This document shows positions 1 through 7,548 of a stretch of DNA of 23,953 bases, in pieces. The position numbers and the translations under genes were made by a program. The stretch spans positions 1 through 23,953 of the forward strand of contig CAKUGX010000018.1 of assembly GCA_934654765.1 (NCBI GenBank), in the 5' to 3' direction. The notes beneath the pieces are model-generated. The model did no database searches. It was not told where the DNA came from and saw only the letters and a list, made by a program, of their open reading frames with translations. Numbering within the stretch: the stretch's first letter is position 1; every line of letters begins with the position of its first letter. This stretch comes from an uncultured Collinsella sp. GTDB taxonomy: Bacteria > Actinomycetota > Coriobacteriia > Coriobacteriales > Coriobacteriaceae.

Positions 1-240
1 GACTGCACCTGCGAGTTTCCGCACGAAATAGGCTACTTCCTTGGATATCCCTACGACGACGTGCACGAGTTTATCGCCCAGCGCGGCGAGAACTACAAGG
101 TCTTTGGAGCCTGGAAGGTCTACGCAAATGTCGAGCAGGCGCTTGCGACGTTTGATGCCTACCGTGCCTGCACCCAATACTTCACTTTTATCTATCAGCA
201 GGGCTGCAGCCTGGCGCAACTTGCCCAGGCAACCCGATAG
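1..240 (+). CDS. DUF3793 family protein, C-terminal part (5' end outside window)
   Basis: An open frame enters from the left edge and ends at TAG 238-240, giving 79 visible residues. It contains CEFPHEIGYFLGYPYDDV followed by GAWKVY, which matches from memory the conserved C-terminal part of DUF3793 proteins. The biochemical role of that family is not established; members are common in anaerobes, often near flavodoxin or metal and haem uptake genes. Here it lies 45 bp upstream of a flavodoxin on the same strand, so the two are probably co-transcribed. The start, promoter and N-terminal half are off the window. Family call is fairly secure; no function is claimed. Confidence 0.75.
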   Translation, partial: DCTCEFPHEIGYFLGYPYDDVHEFIAQRGENYKVFGAWKVYANVEQALATFDAYRACTQYFTFIYQQGCSLAQLAQATR

Positions 241-285
241 AACGTACAAGCCGCGGCAAGCGCCGCACGACCGAAAGGACAAAAC

Positions 286-705
286 ATGAGCAAGATCGCC
301 GTCGTCTACTGGAGCGGCACGGGCAATACCGAGGCCATGGCAAACCTCGTCGCCGAAGGCGCCACGTCCGCGGGGGCCGAGACTGAGGTCATCCCCTGCG
401 CCGACTTCTCTGCCGACAAGGCCGCCGAATATGATGCCTTCGCCTTCGGCTGCCCCGCCATGGGCTCCGAGGAGCTTGAGTATGACGAGTTTCAGCCTAT
501 GTGGGACGAGGTCAAGGAGACCCTCGGCGACAAGAAGGTCGTCCTCTTTGGCTCCTATTCGTGGGCCGAGGGCGAGTGGATGGACAACTGGAAGGCCGAC
601 GCCGACGAGGCCGGCGTCAACATCGTGGACTCCGCCATTTGCTACGATGCGCCCGACGATGAGGGCGAGGCGGCCTGCAAGGCCCTCGGAGCCGAGCTCG
701 CGTAA
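286..705 (+). CDS. Short-chain flavodoxin
   Basis: A 139-residue protein, the usual size for short-chain flavodoxins, which are soluble FMN electron carriers that can replace ferredoxin. The N-terminus is a beta strand (IAVVYW) followed by the FMN-phosphate loop SGTGNTEAM at residues 10-18. Later come GCPAMGSEELE (about 55-65) and GSYSWAEGEWM (about 89-99), the two segments that normally flank the isoalloxazine ring. The chain is acidic, as usual. The ATG has GAAAGGA about 6 bases upstream. It follows the DUF3793 gene and is closed by a strong terminator at 757-798, so these two genes form the end of a transcription unit. The redox partner cannot be inferred from this window. Confidence 0.93.
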   Translation: MSKIAVVYWSGTGNTEAMANLVAEGATSAGAETEVIPCADFSADKAAEYDAFAFGCPAMGSEELEYDEFQPMWDEVKETLGDKKVVLFGSYSWAEGEWMDNWKADADEAGVNIVDSAICYDAPDDEGEAACKALGAELA

Positions 706-756
706 CGAAACCAGGCCTCCAAAAGAGCCTGTATCACAGCGCATCCCCATCCCTAC

Positions 757-798
757 AAAAGAGCGGGGGCTGGATTCAAGTCCAGCCCCCGCTCTTTT
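757..798. terminator. Bidirectional intrinsic terminator
   Basis: A perfect 18-bp inverted repeat (757-774 with 781-798) encloses a 6-base loop TTCAAG. The GC core is flanked by A4 on the left and T4 on the right, so it can stop transcription in both directions. It lies between the convergent flavodoxin gene (+) and the ABC importer ATPase gene (-). Confidence 0.92.
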
Positions 799-821
799 GT
801 AACGGCAGTTACATCAACCGG

Positions 822-1574
822 CTACGAAATATTGCCCAAGAACGCCTTGGTGCGCTCGCTCTTGGGGTGGTCGAAGACCTCGCTCGGCGTACCCTCTTCC
901 ACAATGACGCCGCCGTCCATAAAGACGACGCGGTCGGCGACATCGCGGGCAAAGCCCATCTCGTGCGTCACCACGATCATGGTCATGCCTTCGCGCGCCA
1001 AGTCGCGCATGACGCCCAGGACGTCGCGCACGAGCTCGGGGTCGAGCGCCGAGGTGGCCTCGTCAAAGAGCATGACGTGCGGGTTCATCGACAGGGCGCG
1101 GGCGATGGCAACGCGCTGCTGCTGGCCGCCCGAGAGCTGGCTCGGCATAAAGTCGATACGCTCGGCAAGACCGACCTTGGTCAGCTCCTCGACGGCAATC
1201 TTCTCGGCCTCTTCCTTGCTGCGCTTGAGCACCTTCTGCTGCGCAAGCATGACGTTCTTTTTGACTGACAGGTGCGGGAACAAATTGAACTGCTGGAACA
1301 CCATACCCAGATGCGTGCGCACCTTGTTAAGGTCGACGCCCTTGGCGCACACGTCCACACCCTCAACGACAATCGAGCCACTCGTGGGATGCTCCAGGCG
1401 GTTGATGCAGCGAAGCATCGTCGACTTACCCGAGCCCGAGGGACCCAGAACTACGACGACCTCGCCCTTATGCACATCCAGATCGATATCGCGCAGGACC
1501 ACGTTATCGCCAAAGGCCTTCTGGAGGTTCTTGATGCTGACGACAACCTCGTTCGAGTTATTGGTTTCGCTCAT
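822..1574 (-). CDS. Polar amino-acid ABC transporter, ATP-binding protein
   Basis: A 250-residue ATPase of the GlnQ/HisP type that powers the adjacent importer from the cytoplasmic face. Walker A is GPSGSGKST (44-52), the Q-loop lies in FQQFNLF, the ABC signature is LSGGQQQR, Walker B is [12 protein letters not shown], and the H-loop is VVTHEMGF. The length is typical. The ATG is preceded by AAGGAGGTC, which overlaps the stop codon of the permease gene, so translation is tightly coupled. It is the last gene of the three-gene unit lipoprotein, permease, ATPase. The amino-acid substrate cannot be read from the ATPase; glutamine, cystine, arginine or other polar amino acids are all possible. Confidence 0.95.
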   Translation of the reverse strand: MSETNNSNEVVVSIKNLQKAFGDNVVLRDIDLDVHKGEVVVVLGPSGSGKSTMLRCINRLEHPTSGSIVVEGVDVCAKGVDLNKVRTHLGMVFQQFNLFPHLSVKKNVMLAQQKVLKRSKEEAEKIAVEELTKVGLAERIDFMPSQLSGGQQQRVAIARALSMNPHVMLFDEATSALDPELVRDVLGVMRDLAREGMTMIVVTHEMGFARDVADRVVFMDGGVIVEEGTPSEVFDHPKSERTKAFLGNIS

Positions 1575-1586
1575 GATAGGACCTCC

Positions 1587-2948
1587 TTACAGACCGGCGA
1601 TGTGATCGGCGGGCGTCGCGACGACCTGCCCGGCGCTCTTGGCGGGACGCTTCTTCTTGGTTTCGGCCGTACCCAAAAGCCTCGCCTCAAGGCCGCTCAC
1701 CAAGCGAGCGAGTGGCAGGGTGATGACCAGATAGAACAGGGCGGCAACCACATACGGCGTGATGGAGCCCGTCGTGGCCACGATGGTACGGGCGTTCATG
1801 ACGATCTCGACCACACCCACGGCGGCAAGCAGCGACGTATCCTTGTAAAGCAAGATAAACTCGCTGGTCAGCGTAGGCAAAACATTGCGGAACGTCTGCG
1901 GAATCATAACGTAGAGCAGCGTCTGGAAGGCATTCATGCCCAGAGAGCGAGCAGCCTCGTTTTGGCCCTTGGGGATTGATTGAATACCGGCACGGAAGAT
2001 CTCGCACAGGTACGCAGACGAGTTCATGGCCATGACGATAACGCCCAAGACATAGTCGTCCACCTTGACGCCGGCCAACGGCAGACCGAAGAACGCGATA
2101 TAGATCTGCAGGAACGCCGGCGTACCACGGATGATATTCACATAGATGCCGGCAAGGCAACGCAGGATGCGTGACTTGGAGATGCGCATGAGCGACAAGG
2201 CAAAGCCAAAGGGAATTGCCAGCGGAAACGCCACGAGCACGATCGAGAGCGACATAAGGAAGCCCTTGAAGACGATCGGCAGGCTTTGGACCAAAATGAC
2301 CGGGTTCAAGAACAAGCGCAGGAACATATTGGAGTTCCAGGCCTCGACCCACGGCTGCTCCTTAAGATCGGCCAGGAAGTTATCGAAAGCCGTCACGCCC
2401 TTAATCTCGACGGAAGGAATCTTAGAAATCTTCTTGGTCGAACCGTCGGCGAGCGTATAGGTGCCGCTAAAGGCCTCTTCGCCGCCCTCGACGGGAAACG
2501 TCACGCCGTAAACCTCGACACGGAAAAAGCCGCCGGCAGGCGCCGTCTCGCCAAAGTCGATCTTGAGCGTCTGGCCGTCAGCCTTGCACGTGGGCTTCAT
2601 GGGCGTACGATCCATGAGGTCCTCGCCCGAGAGCATCGTCAATCGCGTGTCATCGGTACCAAACGTCGTACCGTCAACAAACGTCAGCGAAAGACCGCTC
2701 AGCTCCTCGTCGGCATCGGCCTGAACTTCCCAGGTAATGCGCGTCTCGGTGCCGCCGACCACATCGCTGCCCGAACCGGTGTTGGGTCGGGCGGTAATCT
2801 TTGCGGTCTCAAGCGCCTGGGCGGTCGTGGGCGCATATGCCCCCGCGCACACCAGCGCGAGCGCCACGGCCATGACGCAGGCTAGCTTTTGGAGCAAGGC
2901 GGGCAGTGGAAAACGCTGCTCCGCGGCCCCTTTGTTCAGTCGAGACAA
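1587..2948 (-). CDS. Polar amino-acid ABC transporter permease with a secreted N-terminal domain
   Basis: I place the start at a TTG (2946-2948) behind ATAGGAG, giving 453 residues; the longer reading frame from 3056 would run through an intercistronic hairpin. The first 45 or so residues form a signal sequence (hydrophobic core LACVMAVALALVCAG, then TTAQA). About 150 residues follow that look like an extracytoplasmic beta-rich domain (TRITWEVQADADEELSGLSL, DGQTLKIDFGETAPAGGFFR). Only then comes the HisM/GlnP-type permease: membrane segments from about residue 215 and the EAA-loop motif AARSLGMNAFQTLLYVMIPQ. Polar amino-acid permeases are normally about 220-240 residues. Fusions to binding-protein domains are known, but this N-domain does not look like one. 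It pairs with the ATPase downstream and the lipoprotein upstream. Confidence 0.88.
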   Translation of the reverse strand: MSRLNKGAAEQRFPLPALLQKLACVMAVALALVCAGAYAPTTAQALETAKITARPNTGSGSDVVGGTETRITWEVQADADEELSGLSLTFVDGTTFGTDDTRLTMLSGEDLMDRTPMKPTCKADGQTLKIDFGETAPAGGFFRVEVYGVTFPVEGGEEAFSGTYTLADGSTKKISKIPSVEIKGVTAFDNFLADLKEQPWVEAWNSNMFLRLFLNPVILVQSLPIVFKGFLMSLSIVLVAFPLAIPFGFALSLMRISKSRILRCLAGIYVNIIRGTPAFLQIYIAFFGLPLAGVKVDDYVLGVIVMAMNSSAYLCEIFRAGIQSIPKGQNEAARSLGMNAFQTLLYVMIPQTFRNVLPTLTSEFILLYKDTSLLAAVGVVEIVMNARTIVATTGSITPYVVAALFYLVITLPLARLVSGLEARLLGTAETKKKRPAKSAGQVVATPADHIAGL

Positions 2949-3016
2949 GGTGGCTCCTATCGTAGAAGTTGCCGGCAAAACGAGACGGAAACGCTCTCCG
3001 TCAAGAGAAGCGCAAA

Positions 3017-3043
3017 GGCCCTCTCCGCAAAACGGAAAGGGCC
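3017..3043 (-). terminator. Intercistronic hairpin (attenuating terminator) after the binding-protein gene
   Basis: An 11-bp stem with one mismatch (3017-3027 with 3033-3043) and a 5-base loop is followed on the minus strand by TTTGCGCTTCTC, only a weak U-tract. It lies between the stop of the lipoprotein gene and the proposed TTG start of the permease. This is the usual place for partial termination or 3'-end protection that yields more binding protein than membrane components. The role is inferred. Confidence 0.6.
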
Positions 3044-3065
3044 CGCGCGCAATCAAGTAGCTATT

Positions 3066-3926
3066 TTACTTGATGTTGTACTTAGCCATGAGGGCATCAA
3101 CGGTACCGTCATCGGTCAGGTCCTTGATAGCCTGGTTGATGTCGTCCTTGAGCTTGGTGTTGCCCTGGTTGATGGCGATGGCGTACTCCTCGCCGGTGCT
3201 GACCTGCTTGATGGTCTGGCAGGTGTTGAACTGCTCGGCGGTCAGCTGGCTGGCAACGGAGCGGTTGGTGACTACGGCATCGCCCTTATCGGACTGCAGG
3301 GCGCTGAAGCACTCGGTGGCGTCCTTGTAGGGGACGATCTTGGCCTTCGGGAAGTTCTCCTGGGCAAAGGCCTCGGCGGTCGAGCCAGACTGGACGATGA
3401 TGGTAGCGTCGGCGTTGTTGAGCTTCTCGCTGAAGTTATCGGCCGTGATGTCGGTGTTATCGACCTTGGTCACGATAGCCTGATCGTCCATGTAGTAGGA
3501 ATCAGAGAAAGTGACTTCCTTCTCACGCTCGGGCGTGTCGGTGATAGCCGCGATGGAAACGTCATACTTGGCGCCCGAAGCGACACCCGGCACCAGCGTG
3601 TCAAAGTCGTTGTTGACGTACTCGACATCCAGGCCCAGCTTATCGCCGATAGCCTTGATGAGCTCAAGGTCAAAGCCCTGGTAGTCGCCATTGTCATCCT
3701 TGTACTCAAACGGCGCGTACTCGGCAGAGGTGCCGACGGTGAGCGTACCGTCCTTGACGAGTGCATACTCCTTGGAGCCGTCGACCTTCTCGACCTTCAC
3801 GTCATCAGAGCTGCTGGAACCGGCATCGGAACCAGAGGTGGCGTTGGACGAGCCGCAGCCCGTCAGTGCGAGGGCGAGCGCCATGGCGCCCGTGGCGGCA
3901 AATGCGCCAAGCTTCTTGAGCTTCAT
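3066..3926 (-). CDS. Polar amino-acid ABC transporter substrate-binding lipoprotein
   Basis: From the ATG at 3924-3926, which has GAAGGAG 8 bases upstream, the protein is 286 residues. An earlier in-frame ATG at 3992 is rejected because it would overlap the likely -10 element. MKLKK plus a hydrophobic stretch ends in the lipobox ALTGC, with the lipid-bearing Cys at residue 24, followed by a Ser/Gly/Asp linker. The mature part is SBP_bac_3 type: GTLTVGTSAEYAPFEY, GFDLELIKAIGDKLG, DTPEREKEVTFSDSYY. It captures an amino acid outside the cell and delivers it to the permease encoded downstream. The ligand is not identifiable by eye. Confidence in the family is high. Confidence 0.95.
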   Translation of the reverse strand: MKLKKLGAFAATGAMALALALTGCGSSNATSGSDAGSSSSDDVKVEKVDGSKEYALVKDGTLTVGTSAEYAPFEYKDDNGDYQGFDLELIKAIGDKLGLDVEYVNNDFDTLVPGVASGAKYDVSIAAITDTPEREKEVTFSDSYYMDDQAIVTKVDNTDITADNFSEKLNNADATIIVQSGSTAEAFAQENFPKAKIVPYKDATECFSALQSDKGDAVVTNRSVASQLTAEQFNTCQTIKQVSTGEEYAIAINQGNTKLKDDINQAIKDLTDDGTVDALMAKYNIK

Positions 3927-3983
3927 AATCAGTCTCCTTCCGGCGACCCCGTTTGATTCAGAGGTCTGCAAAAACTGTTGGCT

Positions 3984-4012
3984 ATTATGCACCCGGAATT
4001 ACGAATCTGCAA
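3984..4012 (-). promoter_or_regulatory. Sigma-70-type promoter of the amino-acid importer
   Basis: Read on the minus strand, TTGCAG (4012-4007) is followed after exactly 17 bases by CATAAT (3989-3984), with a TG just upstream of the -10 hexamer. The predicted RNA start is near 3977, about 50 bases before the lipoprotein ATG. This also supports the inner start codon chosen for that gene. Confidence 0.65.
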
Positions 4013-4073
4013 TGAGAAAACTGATTGAAACAATCCCATAACGTGAATGGAACACTCCACTTTGTGACAGTTG

Positions 4074-4940
4074 TTACTGCTGTAACGACCTTAATAGCGT
4101 AATTTCCGCTGCATAACCTGCAAGTTCGTTCGGCGTCTCCAAAATAAATGGAAGTGCACGCAAACGGCCATTCGATACAATATTCTGCATAACCTGCATA
4201 CCGCCACCAAATTCCTCGCTGCCAAGGTATCCCTTGCCGATGCACTCGTGACGATCTTTATGGGCGCCACAAGGGTTCTTCGAATCGTTGATATGTACGG
4301 CATGCAGGCGATCGATGCCCACCACGCGGTCGAACTCGTCGAGTACGCCGTCCAGATCATGGATGATGTCGTAGCCGGCATCGCTCACATGGCAGGTGTC
4401 CAAACAAACGCCCAGTTTATCGGACAGCTCTGGACACTTGGCGGCAACGCCCTCGATAATGCACGCCAGCTCTTCAAAGCTACGGCCCACCTCGGTGCCC
4501 TTACCCGCCATGGTCTCGAGCAATACCATCGTCTGCTGGCCCCCAAACATCACCTGGCACAGCGTGTCGACAATCATCTGAATGCCGGCGTCTGCCCCCT
4601 GTCCCACATGCGCACCGGGATGGAAGTTGTAGTAGTTGCCGGGCAGTGCTTCCAGACGCTGCAAATCTTCCGCCATAGCCTCCAAGGCAAACTCGCGCGC
4701 CCGCTCCTTAGCGGAGCAGGGGTTATAGGTATACGGGGCATGCGCCACCAGCGGTCCAAAGTCGTTTTGCGCCATAAGCTCGCGCAGAGCCGCCACGTCA
4801 TCCATGTCAAGGTCTTTTGCCTTGCCACCGCGCGGGTTGCGCGTAAAGAACGCAAAGGTATTGGCACCAATGGACAACGCCGTCTCCCCCATTGCCCGAT
4901 AGCCCTTCGTCGTCGAAAGATGACACCCGATCGTCAGCAT
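4074..4940 (-). CDS. nfo: Endonuclease IV (AP endonuclease)
   Basis: A 288-residue, full-length member of the endonuclease IV family, a TIM-barrel enzyme with a zinc cluster that cuts DNA 5' of abasic sites in base-excision repair. Visible metal-ligand and active-site motifs in order: [22 protein letters not shown] (about 65-73), [51 protein letters not shown] and FILETPNE. The ATG follows GGGGGAG. Upstream, a hairpin-forming repeat (4961-5043) ends four bases before this ribosome site. Another gene of the same strand, a Gfo/Idh/MocA oxidoreductase, precedes it, so it may be read as part of a minus-strand series. Confidence 0.96.
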   Translation of the reverse strand: MLTIGCHLSTTKGYRAMGETALSIGANTFAFFTRNPRGGKAKDLDMDDVAALRELMAQNDFGPLVAHAPYTYNPCSAKERAREFALEAMAEDLQRLEALPGNYYNFHPGAHVGQGADAGIQMIVDTLCQVMFGGQQTMVLLETMAGKGTEVGRSFEELACIIEGVAAKCPELSDKLGVCLDTCHVSDAGYDIIHDLDGVLDEFDRVVGIDRLHAVHINDSKNPCGAHKDRHECIGKGYLGSEEFGGGMQVMQNIVSNGRLRALPFILETPNELAGYAAEITLLRSLQQ

Positions 4941-4960
4941 CTCCAGCTCCCCCTCATCAG

Positions 4961-5043
4961 TTGCGGTGAAATACGGTCTATTGGTGCCTTATTTTGGCGC
5001 AAACAGACCGTATTCCACCGCAAGATATAAAAGGGGCATCAGG
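4961..5043 (-). repeat. Hairpin-forming dispersed repeat, copy 1
   Basis: Copy 1 of an 83-bp sequence found again at 6120-6202 with 66 of 83 positions identical by my hand alignment. Positions 4961-5024 fold into a stem of about 22 bp with a few mismatches: TTGCGGTG pairs with CACCGCAA and ATACGGTCT with AGACCGTAT. The flank ATAAAAGGGGCATCAGG is almost unchanged between copies. It lies between the Gfo/Idh/MocA gene and nfo; its edge is four bases from the nfo ribosome site. No transposase or obvious target duplication is seen. Confidence 0.75.
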
Positions 5044-5084
5044 GGCACGGTCCGCCGAGCCCCCTTGAGCACCAGTACCGCAGC

Positions 5085-6104
5085 CTAGAGCGTCAAGCGA
5101 ATCGCATCGATGATCTGCGCACAGCGCTGCGTGGCGGCAAGAGGCATGACGGGACTCTCGAGTTTCCCCGCCCGGATGAGCTGGGTCGCATGCGAAGCTT
5201 CGCCGTAGAAATCATCGACCTCAAACGGGGCATTTATTTCGAGCATTCGTCCGTCGGAATACTTCACATGAGCGAGCTCGGGGCGATGGAGGCGCTCGAT
5301 TTCCAACGAGCCCCGCTCACAGGCAATCGTTAAGCGGCTTTCATATGTTGCTTCGCCGTCGCACACCATATGAATGGGTATACCGCCGACGCTCATATGG
5401 ATCTCGTCGGCCCAATCGACGCGACCGCCCGATACGTCACGCCAGCGAACTTCACGGGACGAAACCTCGCAAGCGCCCGCGAGCAAATCCTCAAACCAAC
5501 CGACCGCATAGCAGCCCATGTCATATAGACAGCCGCCCTGCAACGGATCAAGCAGATAGCCCGAAGGAGACTCGCCGTAATCGAGCTTTTGCACGCTTTC
5601 AATCGAGACAATACGGCCAAGCTCACCCGACGCAAACAAGTCCTTCACGCGAGCGCGCATCGGGCAAAACCGATTCTTCATTGCCTCCATAAACAGCACG
5701 CCGCGCTCGCGAGAGGTGGAGGCGATCGAGAGAGCCTCTTCCTCACTCAAAACGGCCGGCTTTTCGCACAGCACGGCCTTTCCGGCGCACAGCGCGCGAC
5801 AGGCCCAACGCGTATGCATGCCATGCGGAAGCGCCAAGTAGATTGCGTCGACATCGGGGTCGGCAATCAGCGCGTCATAAGCCGCATTGCCGTTATCGTC
5901 GACCGAGGCATGGCCATGCGCAGCATCGATCGAAAACGCTCGGCAAAATTCCTCGACATGTGCAGGAGTGCGACCGGCCGCAGCCACCAACCGTGCCCCG
6001 TCGACCTTCTTGAGCGACGATGCAAATCGATGAGAAATGTGCCCAGCGCCCAAAACGCCCCAACGAACCTCACGCAAATCATCACATGAATCCCGATGGC
6101 CCAC
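5085..6104 (-). CDS. Gfo/Idh/MocA family NAD(P)-dependent oxidoreductase
   Basis: From a GTG at 6104-6102 with GAAGGGGG just upstream, the protein is 339 residues. A longer frame to 6161 would read through repeat copy 2 and is rejected. It has a Rossmann fold (WGVLGAGHISHRFASSL, with GxGxxxxR), ALPHGMHTRW, and the family motif CEKPAVLS, whose Lys is typically catalytic. The C-terminal domain follows, with a segment around DYGESPSGYLLDP and DMGCYAVGW. The family oxidises or reduces sugars and related polyols with NAD(P). The substrate cannot be assigned. It lies between two copies of one hairpin repeat; the upstream neighbour is an aldo/keto reductase, so a carbonyl or sugar function is plausible but unproven. 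Confidence 0.9.
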   Translation of the reverse strand: MGHRDSCDDLREVRWGVLGAGHISHRFASSLKKVDGARLVAAAGRTPAHVEEFCRAFSIDAAHGHASVDDNGNAAYDALIADPDVDAIYLALPHGMHTRWACRALCAGKAVLCEKPAVLSEEEALSIASTSRERGVLFMEAMKNRFCPMRARVKDLFASGELGRIVSIESVQKLDYGESPSGYLLDPLQGGCLYDMGCYAVGWFEDLLAGACEVSSREVRWRDVSGGRVDWADEIHMSVGGIPIHMVCDGEATYESRLTIACERGSLEIERLHRPELAHVKYSDGRMLEINAPFEVDDFYGEASHATQLIRAGKLESPVMPLAATQRCAQIIDAIRLTL

Positions 6105-6119
6105 GACAGCCCCCTTCAG

Positions 6120-6202
6120 TTGCGGCGAAATAGTTCCTGTTTGGCCCCTATTCTGCCGCAAACAGAAGCTATTCCACCGCGAGTTATAAAAGGGGCATCA
6201 GG
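6120..6202 (-). repeat. Hairpin-forming dispersed repeat, copy 2
   Basis: Copy 2 of the repeat at 4961-5043. The stem is kept although several bases differ. C4974-G5010 in copy 1 is G6133-C6169 here; G4975-C5009 is T6134 with G6168 (wobble); G4976-C5008 is T6135-A6167. Such compensatory changes support a selected RNA or DNA hairpin. The outer end of the repeat overlaps the stop codon of the aldo/keto reductase (TGA at 6200-6198). The inner end lies next to the ribosome site of the Gfo/Idh/MocA gene. Confidence 0.75.
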
Positions 6203-7385
6203 AACGCGTTTTGCAAAAGGCTTTAAGCGCGGCCGTTACGGGGCCCGGCTGGAAGCGTCGGCGCACGTCATCGAGACGCTCGGGGATATCGATATGCTGC
6301 GGGCAGTGGCGCGCGCATTTGCCGCACTTGACGCAATTGCTCACCAGCTTGGGCTCGCTCGTGCGCACCGCACTCGCCGTAAAGTATTGCGACAGCCCCG
6401 TAAACCAGCTGTGCGCATAGCTCGCGTTGTAGGCGGCAAAGCAGGCGGGAATGTTGATACCCTTGGGACATGGCATGCAGTAGCCGCATCCCGTGCAGGG
6501 CACGCGATTCGATTTTTCAAACTCCGTCAGCACGCGTGCGATGGCATCAAGCTGAGTAACTGTCATCGAATCCGGCAGGGCCCGATCGGCCAACGCCGCG
6601 TTCTCATCCACTTGCGCGGTATTGGTCATACCCGAAAGCAGCATCGTCACCTGAGGATGGTTCCACACCCACGAAAGCCCCCAAGCGGCAGGAGTGCGCA
6701 AATGCGGGTCACGAGCGCCATCGAGCACGGCGCGGGCCCGCGGCGGCAGCTTGCCTGCCAGACGCCCGCCCAGCAGCGGCTCCATCACAAACACCGCGAG
6801 CCCGCGCTCCGCAGCCGCCATGAGTCCTGCCGTTCCCGCTTGGTAACGCTCGCCGGCATAGTTGTACTGTATCTGGCAGAAATCCCAGTCATATGCGTCA
6901 AGCATCGTCAGGAAATCAGCCGCGCTGCCGTGGTACGAAAAACCAATCTGGCGAATGCGCCCCGCCGCCTTTTGACGCGCGATCCAGTCCTCGATACCCA
7001 ACGCCACCACGCGCTCCCACTGAGCGGGCGAAGTGATGTTGTGCATAAGGTAATAGTCGATATGGTCGGTCCGCAGGCGACGCAGTTGTTCGTCGAAGAA
7101 CCGGTCGAAATCCTCCGCGCGCTTGCACGAAGCGTGCGGCAACTTGGTCGCCAGCAACACCCGGTCGCGCAGCCCCAAGCGCTCAAGTGAGGCGCCCACG
7201 CACGCCTCGTTACCGGGATAGAGATACGCAGTATCCAGATAATTAATCCCCTGCTCCACCGCACGGGAAATGATGGCATCGGCTGTCTTCGCATCGGGGT
7301 GTCCCGGCGAACCGGGAAACCTCATGCAGCCCAGACCCAGAGCAGATATTCGGTTACCACTTTTGGGGTCACCGCGGTATTGCAC
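6198..7385 (-). CDS. Aldo/keto reductase with C-terminal 4Fe-4S ferredoxin-type domain
   Basis: I choose the GTG at 7385-7383 with AAGGGAGG four bases upstream (395 residues); an ATG at 7403 is the alternative. The N-terminal 280 or so residues form an AKR barrel: LGLGCMRFPG, NYLDTAYLYPGNE with the Asp and Tyr of the tetrad, LATKLPHAS with the Lys, and YLMHNI with the His. The C-terminal part carries two ferredoxin-like cysteine sets, CTGCGYCMPCP and CVKCGKCARHCP. This architecture is known in anaerobes and suggests coupling of carbonyl reduction to ferredoxin-type electron flow; physiological substrates are mostly unknown. Repeat copy 2 overlaps the stop codon. The cyclase gene upstream is divergent. 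Confidence 0.92.
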   Translation of the reverse strand: MQYRGDPKSGNRISALGLGCMRFPGSPGHPDAKTADAIISRAVEQGINYLDTAYLYPGNEACVGASLERLGLRDRVLLATKLPHASCKRAEDFDRFFDEQLRRLRTDHIDYYLMHNITSPAQWERVVALGIEDWIARQKAAGRIRQIGFSYHGSAADFLTMLDAYDWDFCQIQYNYAGERYQAGTAGLMAAAERGLAVFVMEPLLGGRLAGKLPPRARAVLDGARDPHLRTPAAWGLSWVWNHPQVTMLLSGMTNTAQVDENAALADRALPDSMTVTQLDAIARVLTEFEKSNRVPCTGCGYCMPCPKGINIPACFAAYNASYAHSWFTGLSQYFTASAVRTSEPKLVSNCVKCGKCARHCPQHIDIPERLDDVRRRFQPGPVTAALKAFCKTRS

Positions 7386-7548
7386 GGCCCCTCCCTTCGC
7401 CATCAGCGCCCCGGCAAGGCGAAACACAATGGTCACGCGGCCGAAACATCGTGGAATCGCAATCGAGAACGTATCGTAACGCAGCAGAAATCGAGCTGTC
7501 ACGGCACCGCTTTAACATCAGCAAAAAGCCCGATGAAAGGAGCCACCC

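Noticed and set aside
2949..3056. Longer N-terminus for the permease starting at 3056
   Set aside because: It reads through the intercistronic hairpin and lies before a TTG with a good ribosome site that gives a normal signal peptide.
2889..3956. A 355-codon plus-strand frame opposite the binding-protein gene
   Set aside because: Its product is a low-complexity Leu/Val/Asp pattern typical of antisense reading, while the minus strand encodes a clear lipoprotein with lipobox, ribosome site and promoter.
3927..3992. Longer N-terminus for the binding protein starting at 3992
   Set aside because: It would put a polar stretch before the lipoprotein signal and would place the start codon inside the likely promoter -10 region. 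The ATG at 3926 has an excellent ribosome site.
4961..6202. CRISPR-like or IS-bounded composite element from the paired repeats
   Set aside because: Only two copies about 1.1 kb apart, no regular spacers, no cas or transposase genes, and the DNA between them is a single ordinary oxidoreductase gene.
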